Positions 46,416-56,418 are shown, numbered from the stretch's first letter. The stretch: 64,000 bases of DNA from Bacillus sp. PK3_68 (GCF_003600835.1 NZ_NQYC01000002.1:123501-187500); one strand, 5' to 3'. The notes: generated by a model not told the origin, from the letters alone. Numbers and translations are program-made.

Positions 46416-46504
46416 CTCTATCTCTCCTTTTTATTTTTCATCATGTCATTACAGCTGAATATGATGGAACCATTTGTTGAAAAAAGTACACTTTGTTTTA
46501 CCCT

Positions 46505-46699
46505 TTAGTAACTTCTACCCCATGGCCAAAGGATTCCGCCCTTTGCCCAGTGCTTCCTTTTCACCTCGTGCAAAATGATGTCAATCTCTTCTTTGTCTAT
46601 GTTAAGAGTGTGAGACACTGCATCCGTGACCTCCTGGATCAATGTTAGTTGCATCTCATCAGTTCTGCCATCGAGCATTTCAATTGTTATAATTGGCAA
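46505..46699 (-). CDS. 4-oxalocrotonate tautomerase family protein, copy 2 (TTG start)
   Basis: The open frame extends to 46795, but GGAGGGA lies six bases before a TTG at 46699, which gives MPIITIEMLDGRTDEMQLTL with Pro1 in the right place. The 64-residue product is a paralogue of the adjacent tautomerase (VTDAVSHTLNIDKEEIDIIL, EVKRKHWAKGG). Two dissimilar small subunits next to each other suggest a heterohexameric tautomerase, as in CaaD-type enzymes. It follows the biotin carboxylase gene. Confidence 0.8.
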   Translation of the reverse strand: MPIITIEMLDGRTDEMQLTLIQEVTDAVSHTLNIDKEEIDIILHEVKRKHWAKGGILWPWGRSY

Positions 46700-46820
46700 G
46701 TCTGTTCCCTCCATTTCTTTTTTACCTTTTCCACTTATTCCGTGTTTTTCATGAGCATGGTATATGGTTACGCTTAAGTTTTCATCCATCTTCAATTGTT
46801 GATCTCATTTATCTCTTTGA

Positions 46821-48167
46821 CTAGACATTGACCTTAAGGAGTTTATCAAGGAACCTTGTCGTATATTCACCCCGTTGGAAATCATAATGTTGTACAATCA
46901 ACTGTAGTAATGTTTTATTGGTTGTTATACCTTCTACCTCAATATTTTCTAATACCTGATTCATTTTCTCGATGGCTTCTTTACGTGTCGCTGCATGAAC
47001 AATAATCTTCCCTATCATAGGGTCATAGAAAGGTGTAACATTGTCACCTTCTTTAATTGCAAAATCTAATCTCACATCTTCGGGAAGAACCAAGCGCTTA
47101 ACTGGTCCCGGAGAAGGAAAGAAGGTTTTAGGGTCTTCTGCATAAAGACGACATTCTATAGAATGACCTGTTCTCTTCACATCTTTTTGTTTGAAAGGAA
47201 GAGGTTGTTTGGCAGCTAATTGTAACTGTAGTTCCACTAAATCAATACCCGTAATTTCTTCGGTTACGGGGTGCTCCACTTGGAGGCGAGTATTCATTTC
47301 AAGAAAATAGAAATTCTTCTGTTCATCAAAAATAAACTCCATCGTTCCTACCGTCGTATAGCCAATCTGTTTCACCCCTCGAACAGCCGTTTCCAAAAGC
47401 CGTTGCCGAGTTTCTTCATCTAAATAAGGAGATGGGCTCTCTTCTACCACCTTCTGATTTCGACGTTGGACAGAGCACTCACGTTCAAACAAATGAATGA
47501 CATGTCCCTGGCGATCCCCAGCTACCTGGACTTCGATATGCCTTGGATTGGTTATATATTTTTCCAAGAACAACGTCCCATCCCCAAATGCAGATACTGC
47601 ACGTTGTTTGGTTGTCGAGTAGGCCTTTTTAAGCTCTTCCGGACTGTGAACTAGCTCCATCCCAATTCCGCCACCACCGGCACTCGCTTTCAGCATAATC
47701 GGGTATCCTATCTGCTCAGCAAGCTCCAACGCTTCATCCACAGATCCCAATGAACCATCCCAACCAGGCACAACGGGCACACCAGCTTTTTTCATTTGAA
47801 GGCGAGATTCAATTTTACTTCCCATTAAATCAATGATCTTCGCATCAGGCCCAATGAACGTAATGCCTTCTTGCTCTAAACGTCGAGCAAAATCTGTATT
47901 TTCGGACAAAAATCCATAGCCCGGATGTACACCGTCAGATTCGGTTTTTTTGGCTACCTCAATTACTCTTTCGATATCAAGGTAACTTTTTGCGGCCTGT
48001 GCCGGACCAAGACATACTGCTTCATCTGCCTCATCTACAAAAGGTGCCATAGCATCTGCTTCAGAGTAGACGGCTACAGTTTGAATGCCTAAACGTTTAC
48101 ATGTACGGATGATCCGACGTGCAATTTCTCCGCGGTTTGCAATCAATACTTTTTTAAAATAGCCCAT
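46821..48167 (-). CDS. biotin carboxylase (AccC family)
   Basis: A 448-residue ATP-grasp enzyme that carboxylates the biotin of a carrier protein using bicarbonate and ATP. FKKVLIANRGEIARRIIRTC, GVHPGYGFLSENTDFARR, ASAGGGGIGMELVHS, RRNQKVVEESPSP and EMNTRLQVEHPVTE are the family motifs. AAGGAGGAACC precedes the ATG at 48167; the longer frame to 48206 has no site. As it sits with pxpABC-type genes and a lone carrier rather than with accA/accD, it is probably a catabolic paralogue and not the fatty-acid enzyme. Confidence 0.9.
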   Translation of the reverse strand: MGYFKKVLIANRGEIARRIIRTCKRLGIQTVAVYSEADAMAPFVDEADEAVCLGPAQAAKSYLDIERVIEVAKKTESDGVHPGYGFLSENTDFARRLEQEGITFIGPDAKIIDLMGSKIESRLQMKKAGVPVVPGWDGSLGSVDEALELAEQIGYPIMLKASAGGGGIGMELVHSPEELKKAYSTTKQRAVSAFGDGTLFLEKYITNPRHIEVQVAGDRQGHVIHLFERECSVQRRNQKVVEESPSPYLDEETRQRLLETAVRGVKQIGYTTVGTMEFIFDEQKNFYFLEMNTRLQVEHPVTEEITGIDLVELQLQLAAKQPLPFKQKDVKRTGHSIECRLYAEDPKTFFPSPGPVKRLVLPEDVRLDFAIKEGDNVTPFYDPMIGKIIVHAATRKEAIEKMNQVLENIEVEGITTNKTLLQLIVQHYDFQRGEYTTRFLDKLLKVNV

Positions 48168-48813
48168 CAAGGTTCCTCCTCGTATATTGTGTTTAGACCT
48201 TTTCAACGAGCAAAACTTTCCTTACTTTTATGTCAAAAAAATTATTGAACACCTCGAGGCATTTCTAGATAATAGGTTTATGATCATTTGAAACAATTCT
48301 TTTTTTATTGTGGCTTAACCACATTAGAAACTGTTTCCCAGCTTATGTGTAGAATTTCCGACAGTAAATATCCAATATTTTTCAGTTGTTGATCCTATCT
48401 TCGCTAAAATCGCCCAATCGAACGCTTTAACTTTGATGATGTAGCAAAGTTCGCAAAATAAGGCTGTATTAGCGGAAACATTAAACCGGTCTCTTTAATG
48501 CAGATGGCTCATCCCTTAGTACCAAGAATATTGCGCGAAGAAACACAATAAAGTATCTCAACATAAAGGAGCACTCGTCTTAACAGCAAGAAAATTAGTT
48601 CGTTTAATGTATGCGCTACTAAAAAAGAGTATAAAATACATGGCGCAAAACTAGGTTCTAAATCCTTTTAAATAAAATCCGATGTTTTACATGTAATAAC
48701 AGACTAGTTTTGCGTACTATTTTTCAATATAAATTGCGCCTTGAGGTTGAAATATCAAATACGTAATCATTTTTCGTTTGGCAATATATTATCCTAGGTC
48801 TTTAAGTTCTTTT
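48168..48813. other. 600-base gap between carrier and biotin carboxylase genes
   Basis: No frame, RNA or clear promoter is visible. The genes on either side are functional partners on the same strand, so the gap may mark a lost gene or an internal promoter region. Confidence 0.45.
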
Positions 48814-49062
48814 TTATTTTTCAATAAGAACAACAATCTCTTGACCTGCATCCACAACGTCTCCCTCTTCAACAATACAACGCTCTAAAATACCATCTTG
48901 TTCCGCTTTGATTTCGTAATAGTTCTTCATTACCTCGACCAAGCCAATCGTATCACCGACTTTTACTTCTTGACCTAAATCCACAAAGTTAGGATGATCA
49001 GGACTGGGTTTACGATAAAACACTCCAGGAAGAGGAGATACAATCGTGATTTGATTTGACAT
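48814..49062 (-). CDS. biotin carboxyl carrier protein
   Basis: An 82-residue lipoyl/biotinyl domain. The lysine to be biotinylated is in VEVMKNYYEI (usual context E-A/V-M-K-M/N), with LPGVFYRKPSPDHPNFVDLG before and DAGQEIVVLIEK after. It lacks the Ala/Pro-rich linker of typical AccB, being a minimal carrier. AAAGGAG precedes the ATG at 49062; a TTG at 49071 is possible. Partner of the biotin carboxylase downstream and, by context, of a pxpBC carboxyltransferase-like pair. Confidence 0.88.
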   Translation of the reverse strand: MSNQITIVSPLPGVFYRKPSPDHPNFVDLGQEVKVGDTIGLVEVMKNYYEIKAEQDGILERCIVEEGDVVDAGQEIVVLIEK

Positions 49063-49326
49063 ACATATCAACTCCTTTATATTTGTATCCTAATGGTAAA
49101 ATCCCTCCCGTAAACAGTTCTTTAAAAACTGAAGGTATAGGGGCTCTGCAGGAAACAAAGTCTGCTAGGTAAACTTTTTAACATTTATCATAGTCTTGAA
49201 TCAGGCCTATAGAACGCTAAGGTATCCTTGTCCATGAAAGTCTATCGGAAACCAAATCAGTGGTTGGTATTAGCTTTTCGCTTGCGAAAAGTCATCCAAA
49301 TGAAGTTTGGACAGCACTTTAGAATC

Positions 49327-50316
49327 TCATGACTTTAGTGGTGAGAGATCTAGAAGATGTTGGATTTCAGTTAATTTCTCTTTCAGCTCCCGGCGAGCTT
49401 GGATCGCTTCATCTACCGTAACCGGTACAAAACGCACTTTATCATTCGTTTTCACTTGAGCCATGCGGTTTAAATCCGCACTAATTATTGTTGCAATGGT
49501 CGCATATCCTCCACCCGTTACAGCATCATTTAATAGAGCAATTGGTTCGATTCCATCAGGGACTTGTATCGAACCTATAGGATACCCCAGATCTACCACG
49601 TTAGAAGGATTACTGCCTGCGCCAAATGGTTGCTCGCGCGGAATAAAATGAAGCCTCTCTCCTTTAAACCGGTATCCTACACGGTTGGCCTCCGTAGTTA
49701 CAGTCCAATCAGTACGCAAGAAACAGTCTTTACTTTCTTCGGTTAGTCGGTAGCTACACAGTCCTATCACTACCCGGATTTCATGGCTCTTGCTATACGT
49801 TGGAATAAAAGCATCGGGAATGACAGTTCCTATCGAAACATTTGCCGCTGAATCACTACCAATCCGAAGCATGTCACCCGCTTTAATGGCTCTCCCCTCG
49901 AACCCCCCAATCCCGCAAAGCGTGTATGTCGACCGGGAGTTTTGAATGATAGGGACATCAATTCCACCCTTAACAGCAAGATAAACCCGTGCACCAGATT
50001 TTACAAAGTCAAATGAAAGGACATCGCCTGCTCTGATCGTTAATGTACTCCACAAAGGGACTGATACCCCATTAATCTTTGGAGGGATGTCTCCTCCTGT
50101 TATGGCGATGACGGCATCCTGTTGAAACTCCAGCTCAGGACCCATGTAGGTTATTTCCAAAACAGCATCATTTTCTTTATTACCAACCAATAAATTGCTA
50201 ACTGCGAAGGAATATTGATCCATTGCTCCAGATGGAGGCATTCCGATTTCATAGTAACCAATTCGTCCTTGGTCTTGAACAGTTGTTTGAAGCCCTGGTT
50301 TCAGTACCTTAATCAT
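49327..50316 (-). CDS. pxpC: PxpC/KipA-family protein, copy 2
   Basis: A 329-residue paralogue of the protein at 41180-42151: TTVQDQGRIGYYEIGMPPSG, AMDQYSFAVSNLLVGNKEND, VKGGIDVPIIQNSRSTYTLC and FGAGSNPSNVVDLGYPIGSI. The start overlaps the pxpB copy 2 stop by eight bases. The two copies share the fold but differ in many positions, so they are not a recent duplication. Expected to be the carboxyltransferase-like half of a biotin- or ATP-dependent lactamase complex. Confidence 0.87.
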   Translation of the reverse strand: MIKVLKPGLQTTVQDQGRIGYYEIGMPPSGAMDQYSFAVSNLLVGNKENDAVLEITYMGPELEFQQDAVIAITGGDIPPKINGVSVPLWSTLTIRAGDVLSFDFVKSGARVYLAVKGGIDVPIIQNSRSTYTLCGIGGFEGRAIKAGDMLRIGSDSAANVSIGTVIPDAFIPTYSKSHEIRVVIGLCSYRLTEESKDCFLRTDWTVTTEANRVGYRFKGERLHFIPREQPFGAGSNPSNVVDLGYPIGSIQVPDGIEPIALLNDAVTGGGYATIATIISADLNRMAQVKTNDKVRFVPVTVDEAIQARRELKEKLTEIQHLLDLSPLKS

Positions 50317-51187
50317 GGTATAACCTCCCTAATACTCGCTCCGAGAACCCTTTCGGACCTTCTATCACCTCTTGTGGTGTATAGGTAATATTCGCAATTT
50401 TATACCGGAAGGTCCCCCCTTCCACTTCCTTTCGTATATGCTCATACTCCTCCCGATCAATAGATCGATAGCGGAAAATGTCACCTTGACGTGGGAAAAC
50501 CATAGAATCTTTAAAATCAGGCAATTTCTGATCTCGATCAAACACGGGTGCTGCAGCAATTCCAAACAACTGATACCCACCGGCTCCCTGCACTGGATAA
50601 ATGCAGGCAAATGCCCCACCAAATCCAAAGGCGCGTTCCGGCGTATAGGTTCGTGGACGAACATACTTTGGCACTTCAATTTGCTGTTCGCGATTGACCA
50701 TTTGAATACAAAAGGGAAGACCCGGAACAAAGCCAATCATAGAGATCAAAAAGGGATAGCTCGTCAGGGCGTGGATAAACTCTTCTTTGGAATGAAATCC
50801 GTTGATTCTAGCTGCGTATTCTATATCAGTAGACTCTGGGTCTTGATGACGATCACGCGACTTCATAACCGCTTCATTCGTCCATGGGTCCTCAAAGAGT
50901 ATAGGGATATCTACCGCACGAGAGTTGATTTCTACATCCAATGTAACTTCAGACTCAATTTGTTTTAAAATTCCTATCAACTCACTTGGATGAAGAATTT
51001 CTGGGTCAACCCGAACCATGTACGAAGCGTTGGAAGGACAAATGTCCAAAACTCCGTTTAACTGCCTTTCTCTTAACTTTTGAGTAATCGCTCCCCCTCG
51101 AAAATTCGCCTCAGAGTCCATGGCCTCAGCCAATTCAACAAAAACAAACTCATCCCCACCATGCTCATAACGCGTAGACAAATACAT
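50309..51187 (-). CDS. pxpB: PxpB/KipI-family protein, copy 2
   Basis: 292 residues, intact: RYEHGGDEFVFVELAEAMDS, VLDICPSNASYMVRVDPEIL, MIGFVPGLPFCIQMV, RAFGFGGAFACIYPVQGAGG and YQLFGIAAAPVFDRDQ. It shows what copy 1 should look like and supports the frameshift repair there (GFGGAF corresponds to GLGGAF). It is the first gene of the pxpB-pxpC-accB run, 41 bases behind a sigma-54 promoter. Confidence 0.88.
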   Translation of the reverse strand: MYLSTRYEHGGDEFVFVELAEAMDSEANFRGGAITQKLRERQLNGVLDICPSNASYMVRVDPEILHPSELIGILKQIESEVTLDVEINSRAVDIPILFEDPWTNEAVMKSRDRHQDPESTDIEYAARINGFHSKEEFIHALTSYPFLISMIGFVPGLPFCIQMVNREQQIEVPKYVRPRTYTPERAFGFGGAFACIYPVQGAGGYQLFGIAAAPVFDRDQKLPDFKDSMVFPRQGDIFRYRSIDREEYEHIRKEVEGGTFRYKIANITYTPQEVIEGPKGFSERVLGRLYHD

Positions 51188-51228
51188 TCACCTCGCAAAT
51201 TTCAGAATTTTCATTCGTCTAAATATTA

Positions 51229-51244
51229 TGCAAACTTTATGCCA
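51229..51244 (-). promoter_or_regulatory. sigma-54 promoter of the pxpBC-accB operon
   Basis: Minus strand TGGCATAAAGTTTGCA, with GG and GC twelve bases apart. The start codon of pxpB copy 2 at 51187 follows after a short leader. Confidence 0.82.
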
Positions 51245-51779
51245 ACTTTAACGTCGAATTTCCAATACTCAAAATAGATAAGACGTTTCACTTCTGAAAT
51301 TGGCGGATTTCGATTTTCCTATAAAACGTGAAAAAATGTCTAGTTACCAAGGTTTACTGGTCGTTGTTTCACTAGTGATAGAATCTTCCAGTTTTGAAAC
51401 ACTTTTTAAATAAGGATTATTACAAAATGATCCGACTATATTTTATTTTCATCGCTGTTTATCATCTCTTCTTCGGCCCTTTATGTTGGTACGCTGTTTG
51501 CATAATTGCCTAAATAACTAGTTCTTCCCCTTGTGTTAACAGTTCCTAGAACAAAATGCAGGAAGGAGAAAGCACAAATTCACCTAAACATCTGAATAAA
51601 AAAAGTGGAGGTGGTACAATCTTATTCATTTTAGAACTCCAAATGCTTTGCTGTGTTGGGAAAACTATGCTATTCCTACAACATCGTGTTTCTTCAAGCC
51701 ATCCTAGGATTTTTGAAATAGGGAACATCCCTGTAATGAAGAAATTTAAGTTTTAAAAAAAGAGGAGGTATAATCCAGT
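51245..51779. other. shared control region between divergent sigma-54 promoters
   Basis: About 240 bases separate the minus-strand promoter (51229) from the plus-strand one (51487). This should hold activator sites; GAAATTGGCGGATTTC near 51295-51310 is a short inverted repeat but not convincing. The leader from 51503 to 51779 shows no supported gene. Confidence 0.45.
51487..51502 (+). promoter_or_regulatory. sigma-54 promoter facing the permease pseudogene
   Basis: Plus strand TGGTACGCTGTTTGCA: GG and GC are twelve bases apart and TTGCA is perfect. It is followed 278 bases later by the AGGAGG site and start of the permease pseudogene. Confidence 0.75.
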
Positions 51780-52151
51780 ATGGAAGAAATTAAAGTTAAC
51801 TCATCACAAGAGCAAAAAGAAGACTACTCTCTGGAAAAAGTGCCTGCCCATTATTGATTCGAGTGGTGGAATATTACAATCTTTATACTTAGTGTTGCTA
51901 CTGCCATGCTTTCCATGCAAATAGGAAGCTTAATGGCGTTGGAGTACGGTAGCATCGATGCGCTTATCGCAGAAATTTACGCTACCGTTGTTGCAGAAAT
52001 CGCCGGAATTATAATTACTTACCAAACTGCAAAAACAGGCCTAAATACGAATTTAAAGGCTCGCGGCGGTGGTTTTGTTTATAGTGGAGAGCGAGACTAC
52101 ATACTTTTAGTGCTGGGTGTGAAACAGGTTTGTGTGTTGGGGGCCTTCTGA
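51780..52151 (+). pseudogene. NCS1-like permease, truncated and with a nonsense codon
   Basis: After AGGAGG and an ATG the frame reads MEEIKVNSSQEQKEDYSLEK, VPAHY, then TGA (51855-51857, probably from CGA), then FEWWNITIFILSVATAMLSM, SLMALEYGSIDALIAEIYAT and IIITYQTAKTGLNTNLKARG. DYSLEKVP followed by W-W and hydrophobic helices is the layout of nucleobase/hydantoin/allantoin permeases of the NCS1 family, though this assignment is tentative. Only about two of twelve helices remain before the frame decays. The promoter is intact while the gene is dead. Confidence 0.6.
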
Positions 52152-52696
52152 AGCACAAAACGAAACAGATCCTTATATTGAAATTAAGAAGGGAGAAAAT
52201 TTTTAAAATTAAAGAGGGCAAAAACGAAAGATGTGGGAGGTTTATATAGGCAACTGCTTTTATGAAATTTGTGAGTATGACAGCCAACTGGAAAGTCAAT
52301 GGCTCTTTCTATCAAGAAAAGAGGACAAGCCCCCTCCCTCCTATACAGTCCTATAGATAGTTGAACAAAGCAGCTGACTTTGCCGTTGTTGAAAGCGTGG
52401 GCAACCACACTTTAAGAAAAGCATTCAGCTTCTAGCTTTATAAAGTAACGAAAGATGTGGCCATACTGCAACAGATCTTGAATCGCTCGTATCCCGGAAT
52501 TACTGATGAAGAGATCAAAAATGTTTTAAAACTGTTCAGCTTATTTTCCTAGCGATAATAAAGTTGTTTAATTTCAGAGGAAGAAGAACACACCATTACA
52601 TTGCTTAATCTGACATATTTCAGACCGAAAAGGGGGAACTCAGCTCTAGGATTAGATAAAGTAAGCTGAAAGGTTTTAGATTTCATGAAAAGAAGA
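52152..52696. other. decayed coding debris
   Basis: Plus-strand fragments such as KAADFAVVESVGNHTLRKAF (near 52367) and DVAILQQILNRSYPGITDEE (near 52452) have protein-like composition but are broken by stops and frame changes. I cannot assign a family. They probably derive from one or more lost genes behind the permease. Confidence 0.4.
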
Positions 52697-53047
52697 TCAA
52701 TTTGAAAAATTTAATAAAAATACGCCACCTATAATTAGTATTAACCTAGATAATTTTAGAATGCTAAAAGACTCATCTCATATTAACAAACCAATTAGAG
52801 CAGTTAAAACTATCCCTGCCCATCTTGCATATGCCATTCCGAGTTGTAATTTTTTAAGAGGTATAGAGAAGAGACAAAAGGATAAGCAATATCCAATGAT
52901 CACTCCAATAGAAGGCAACAGCTTTTTAAATCCTCTTCTAAGTTTAAGCATCGAACTCCCAAACACTGACTTATGATAGCTGCGCACAATAGTATATATG
53001 AGTTCACTGGCTTCTCCCTCCTTCCCGTAATTTATAGTGCTTTTCAA
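52697..53047 (-). pseudogene. small multidrug resistance (SMR/EmrE-like) transporter, decayed
   Basis: The minus strand reads SSMLKLRRGFKKLLPSIGVI, IGYCLSFCLFSIPLKKLQLG, MAYARWAGIVLTALIGLLI, an in-frame TGA, and DESFSILKLSRLILIIGGVF before the final stop at 52697. This matches helices 2-4 of an SMR pump. Helix 1 with the essential glutamate is scrambled by a frame change (the region reads YHKSVFG), so the pump is inactive. Confidence 0.7.
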
Positions 53048-53069
53048 ATAGATCTATTATTAAACATTA

Positions 53070-53115
53070 AAGAAGGAATCACTATTCTTCAAAGTAGAAG
53101 AATTGATTCCTTCTT
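53070..53115. terminator. terminator hairpin after the MFS gene
   Basis: AAGAAGGAATCACTATTCTTC pairs imperfectly with GAAGAATTGATTCCTTCTT around a six-base loop, 136 bases beyond the MFS stop. Confidence 0.6.
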
Positions 53116-53250
53116 AAGATACACGGGTTACCTGCGCTTTAAATTGTATAAATCTTATATAAACAAAGAAATCATTAGCTTACGCCTAATTTCACAAATT
53201 TCCTCACGAGAGGCGCATTTCTACAGATAACAATCCTTCGGTTGTTTTTC

Positions 53251-54515
53251 CTAGTTAACTTTGATTACTGTATCATCAGTTGTTTTCATATTTTCGCTTT
53301 TCTTCGGATCCTTACCTAAAAATCCTGCAGTGAAATTTAGAACAAAGGTAGCCACTATAATGCCAATAAATCCTATTGTATAAGCACCGGTCGTATCCTT
53401 TATATAGCCCATTATATATGGGTATAAAAAACCACCTACTAAAAATCCAATTCCTAAAATAAATCCATTGGCGGTAGCAACATACTTAGTTCCTACGGAT
53501 TCCACTGCTGAAGCTAATGCAACTGGCATTCCAGAATATACACCGACACCTACCAGCGGCATCATAAAGGCGACAAGACCATAACTGCCCCTGCCAATGC
53601 AATGGTAAGAATCACTATTGTAAGGGTCATCCATAAGCCTGCAAGTATAATAAATGGCTTTCTTTTTCCCATCTTATCTGATACCAATCCAAGTACGATG
53701 GAAGGAACTACTCCAACTAAGACATATAAAGATGTTAAAAATCCTGCAAGTCCTTCGGACCAACCAGCATCTTCGATAAGAATCGTCGGTACCCAATAGG
53801 CAATAACTGCATATAAGCCCCATTCACCAATAAAAAAGGTGGATGCAACAATAACATTTCGATTTCCTATAACTTTGAGATAGTCCTTTAAATTAAATTT
53901 TTCTCCTGATTCTTTTATAGTATTTTGGCGTTCAGTGATGTGAGGAGGATTTTTCAATACAAAGAAAGAGATAATTAAGATGACAACTAGGAATATACCA
54001 CCGAGGGCCGAGCCGTTTTTCCATCCAACAGCTGTAAGAACGTAGGAAAATAAGTAAAGAGAAAACATTGTGCCAATCCCATCAGATGTAAACATTACCC
54101 CCATAGCAGAACCAACACCATTTGATTTTTCAAACCATTGGGCTGCCATTGTGTAAGGCCCTACAAATAATAAGCCTACTCCAAGACCAATAAGAGCCCT
54201 AGCAAAAACTAGTGTTGCATAACTAGGCATATAGGCGAAAAGAATTTGCCCTACTGCACCAATCAATAGTCCCCACAATATAACATTTCGGGCACCCCAT
54301 TTGTCTACCAGTACTCCAACAAAGGGTAAGGTTAATCCGCCAACTAAAGCAGTCACTGAAGCCAACATCCCGGTCTGAGCATAACTAATCGATGTGTCTT
54401 CCATAATTTGAGTGATCTGAGTTGAGTACCCAATATAGGGAAGGAAACAACCTACTAATGCCAAATATGATAACCAGAGCATTGTCCATTGACCTTTCAC
54501 CTTTGTATTCGCCAT
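53251..54515 (-). CDS. MFS transporter (frameshift at C4)
   Basis: A carrier of about 420 residues with twelve helices. The cytoplasmic loop signature is VGVLVDKWGARNVILWG and the repeat in the second half is VLGLVSDKMGKRKPFIIL. The frame breaks at four C (53588-53591); one base more gives TIALAGGSYGLVAFMMPLVG. The sequence resembles carboxylate or aromatic-acid carriers (OFA/ACS-like), but the substrate cannot be fixed. It is downstream of a sigma-54 activator on the same strand. A palindrome TGCAATATTGCA (54599-54610) lies between them and resembles the core of the activator sites upstream of the aldehyde dehydrogenase. Confidence 0.82.
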
Positions 54516-54619
54516 TGTTTAGCCCCCTAAATTATCAAAAAATGAATATTACAAGACGATAAGTAGTAAGAAAATAAAAATATTTAGATAATTATTACTG
54601 CAATATTGCAACAAGCCAC

Positions 54620-56298
54620 TTATAAATTATACTTTTTTAATTTCCTAACAATCGTCGATTGATTAACGCCTAGAATCTTAGCCATTTCCCTTGTGTTTTT
54701 TGATTTTGTTTTTGCCTCCAATAATAGTTGCTGCTCCACTTTATCAAGATAATCGAATAATTGAGGAAACTTCCTATTTGTATTCATTATCACCTCGTTT
54801 GATAAAGGATGATCAGCCGTAAGGGAAATATCTTGACCTGTAATAACAAACCTTTCAATGGTATTTTGAAGTTCACGAATATTGCCTGGCCACGAATGCC
54901 TTTTTAACCTTTCTAACATTAACTCATTCATTTCAATGTTCTTATTGTATTTTTGGTTAAAAAATTGAAGGTAATAGAATGTTAAGGCCTCTACATCTTC
55001 TTTTCTTTCTCTAAGGGGGGAATAGTAATGGGCACTACATTAAGACGATAATAGAGATCTTCTCTAAAGGTTTTTTCCTTCACCTTTTTTGTAAGATCTT
55101 GGTTTGTGGCTGCTATAATACGCATATCTATAGATTTTTCTTGTAAACCACCTATTCTCTTTACCTTTTTTTCTTGTAAAACCCTAAGCAGTTTGACTTG
55201 AAGATGTAAAGGCATCTCACCTATTTCGTCCAAAAATACTGTACCATTGTTAGCTAATTCGAAAACTCCTATTTTCCCCCCTTTTCTGGCTCCAGAAAAT
55301 GCTCCATCCTCATACCCAAATAATTCTGATTCCATCAGGTTTTCGGGAATAGCACCACAGTTTACGGCAATAAAGGGTTTATCATATCTATCACTTAAGC
55401 TGTGGACTCTATTTGCAACTACTTCCTTGCCAACACCTGTTTCACCTAAGATGAGAACCGTGGCATCATAAGATGCAACAGATTTAATAAGATCATTTAG
55501 GTTATCCATTTCCTTGCTGGCGTAAATAAAAGGCTTTTTCTCCGAATGCTCTTGCTGCATGCTAATCATTTCTTTTTGATAACTAGTTAATAGGTTTTTA
55601 ACTTCATTTAATTTTTCTTTTAACTCAGTAACCTCTGATGAACCTTTAGTAATCGATATAACCCGAACAATGTTCCCATTAAGGTCCTTAATCGGAACAG
55701 ATTCAATTTCAAATACTGCTCCAGATTTTGTATATTGCAATCCTTTCTCTCTTTTTCCTGTGTTAAGCACTTTCGCAGTGACTGAGGGATAAAATTCTTT
55801 TTGCCTTTCTAAATCAAAAACATTTTTCCCTAAATATTGCTGGTCATCTTTAGCCGTAGCAAATGTGATATTTCCATATCCATCGCTAATGAGTATATTG
55901 TCTAAAAAATTACAGAAAATTGTCTCTAACTCTTTAAGCACCCATTTATCAGAAGCAATATGATTACTTATTTGTTCACTAATATTCCAATCTATTACGC
56001 TTTCTATTTTTTTAATTTCACTTTTTAATATAACCTTTTCTGATGAACTAAATTCTCTATTATTGAGTATGGGTTTCATTAAAAGATCTTCTAAAGATAA
56101 AGTTAAAGCCTGCTTGAAACCTATATCTTTTACTTTTTTATACAAAGTAGATCTGTTTATATAGCCTACGGTCTTTTCATTATCTTGCAAAATAAACCAT
56201 TGACAATCTAATTCTAATGCTTTAAAAAGAACGATCTCAATGGTAGTTGGCCATGGAATATAAGCAGCATTGTGAAGATGATATTTTCCATTTTCCAT
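54620..56298 (-). CDS. sigma-54-dependent activator, second copy (frameshift at G6)
   Basis: About 560 residues: an N-terminal sensor region (IPWPTTIEIVLFKALELDCQ), a PAS-like segment (LDNILISDGYGNITFATAKD), AAA+ with Walker A GETGVGKEVV, a GAFSGA loop (not GAFTGA), and a Fis-type HTH (TREMAKILGVNQSTIVRKLK). The frame breaks at six G (55015-55020); one base more restores IPPLRERKEDV. It is a close paralogue of the activator at 58558-60312. Lies between the aldehyde dehydrogenase and MFS genes on the same strand. Confidence 0.87.
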
Positions 56299-56363
56299 AT
56301 TTTACTCCTAAAATGTTAATATGAAATTTGTTAATTGTTTCATTTAAATGTGGGAGCAATTAT

Positions 56364-56403
56364 ATAATATGGTTGCGAACATATCTGTTCGCAACCATAT
56401 TAT
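56364..56403 (-). terminator. terminator of the aldehyde dehydrogenase gene
   Basis: An 18-base perfect stem (ATAATATGGTTGCGAACA and complement) with a four-base loop, 16 bases after the stop codon. Confidence 0.75.
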
Positions 56404-56418
56404 AACTAGATGATAGGT

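Noticed and set aside
54516..54619. Sigma-54 promoter for the MFS gene
   Set aside because: A TGGC and a TTGCA are present on the minus strand, but their spacing is 16 rather than 12 bases, so it does not fit.
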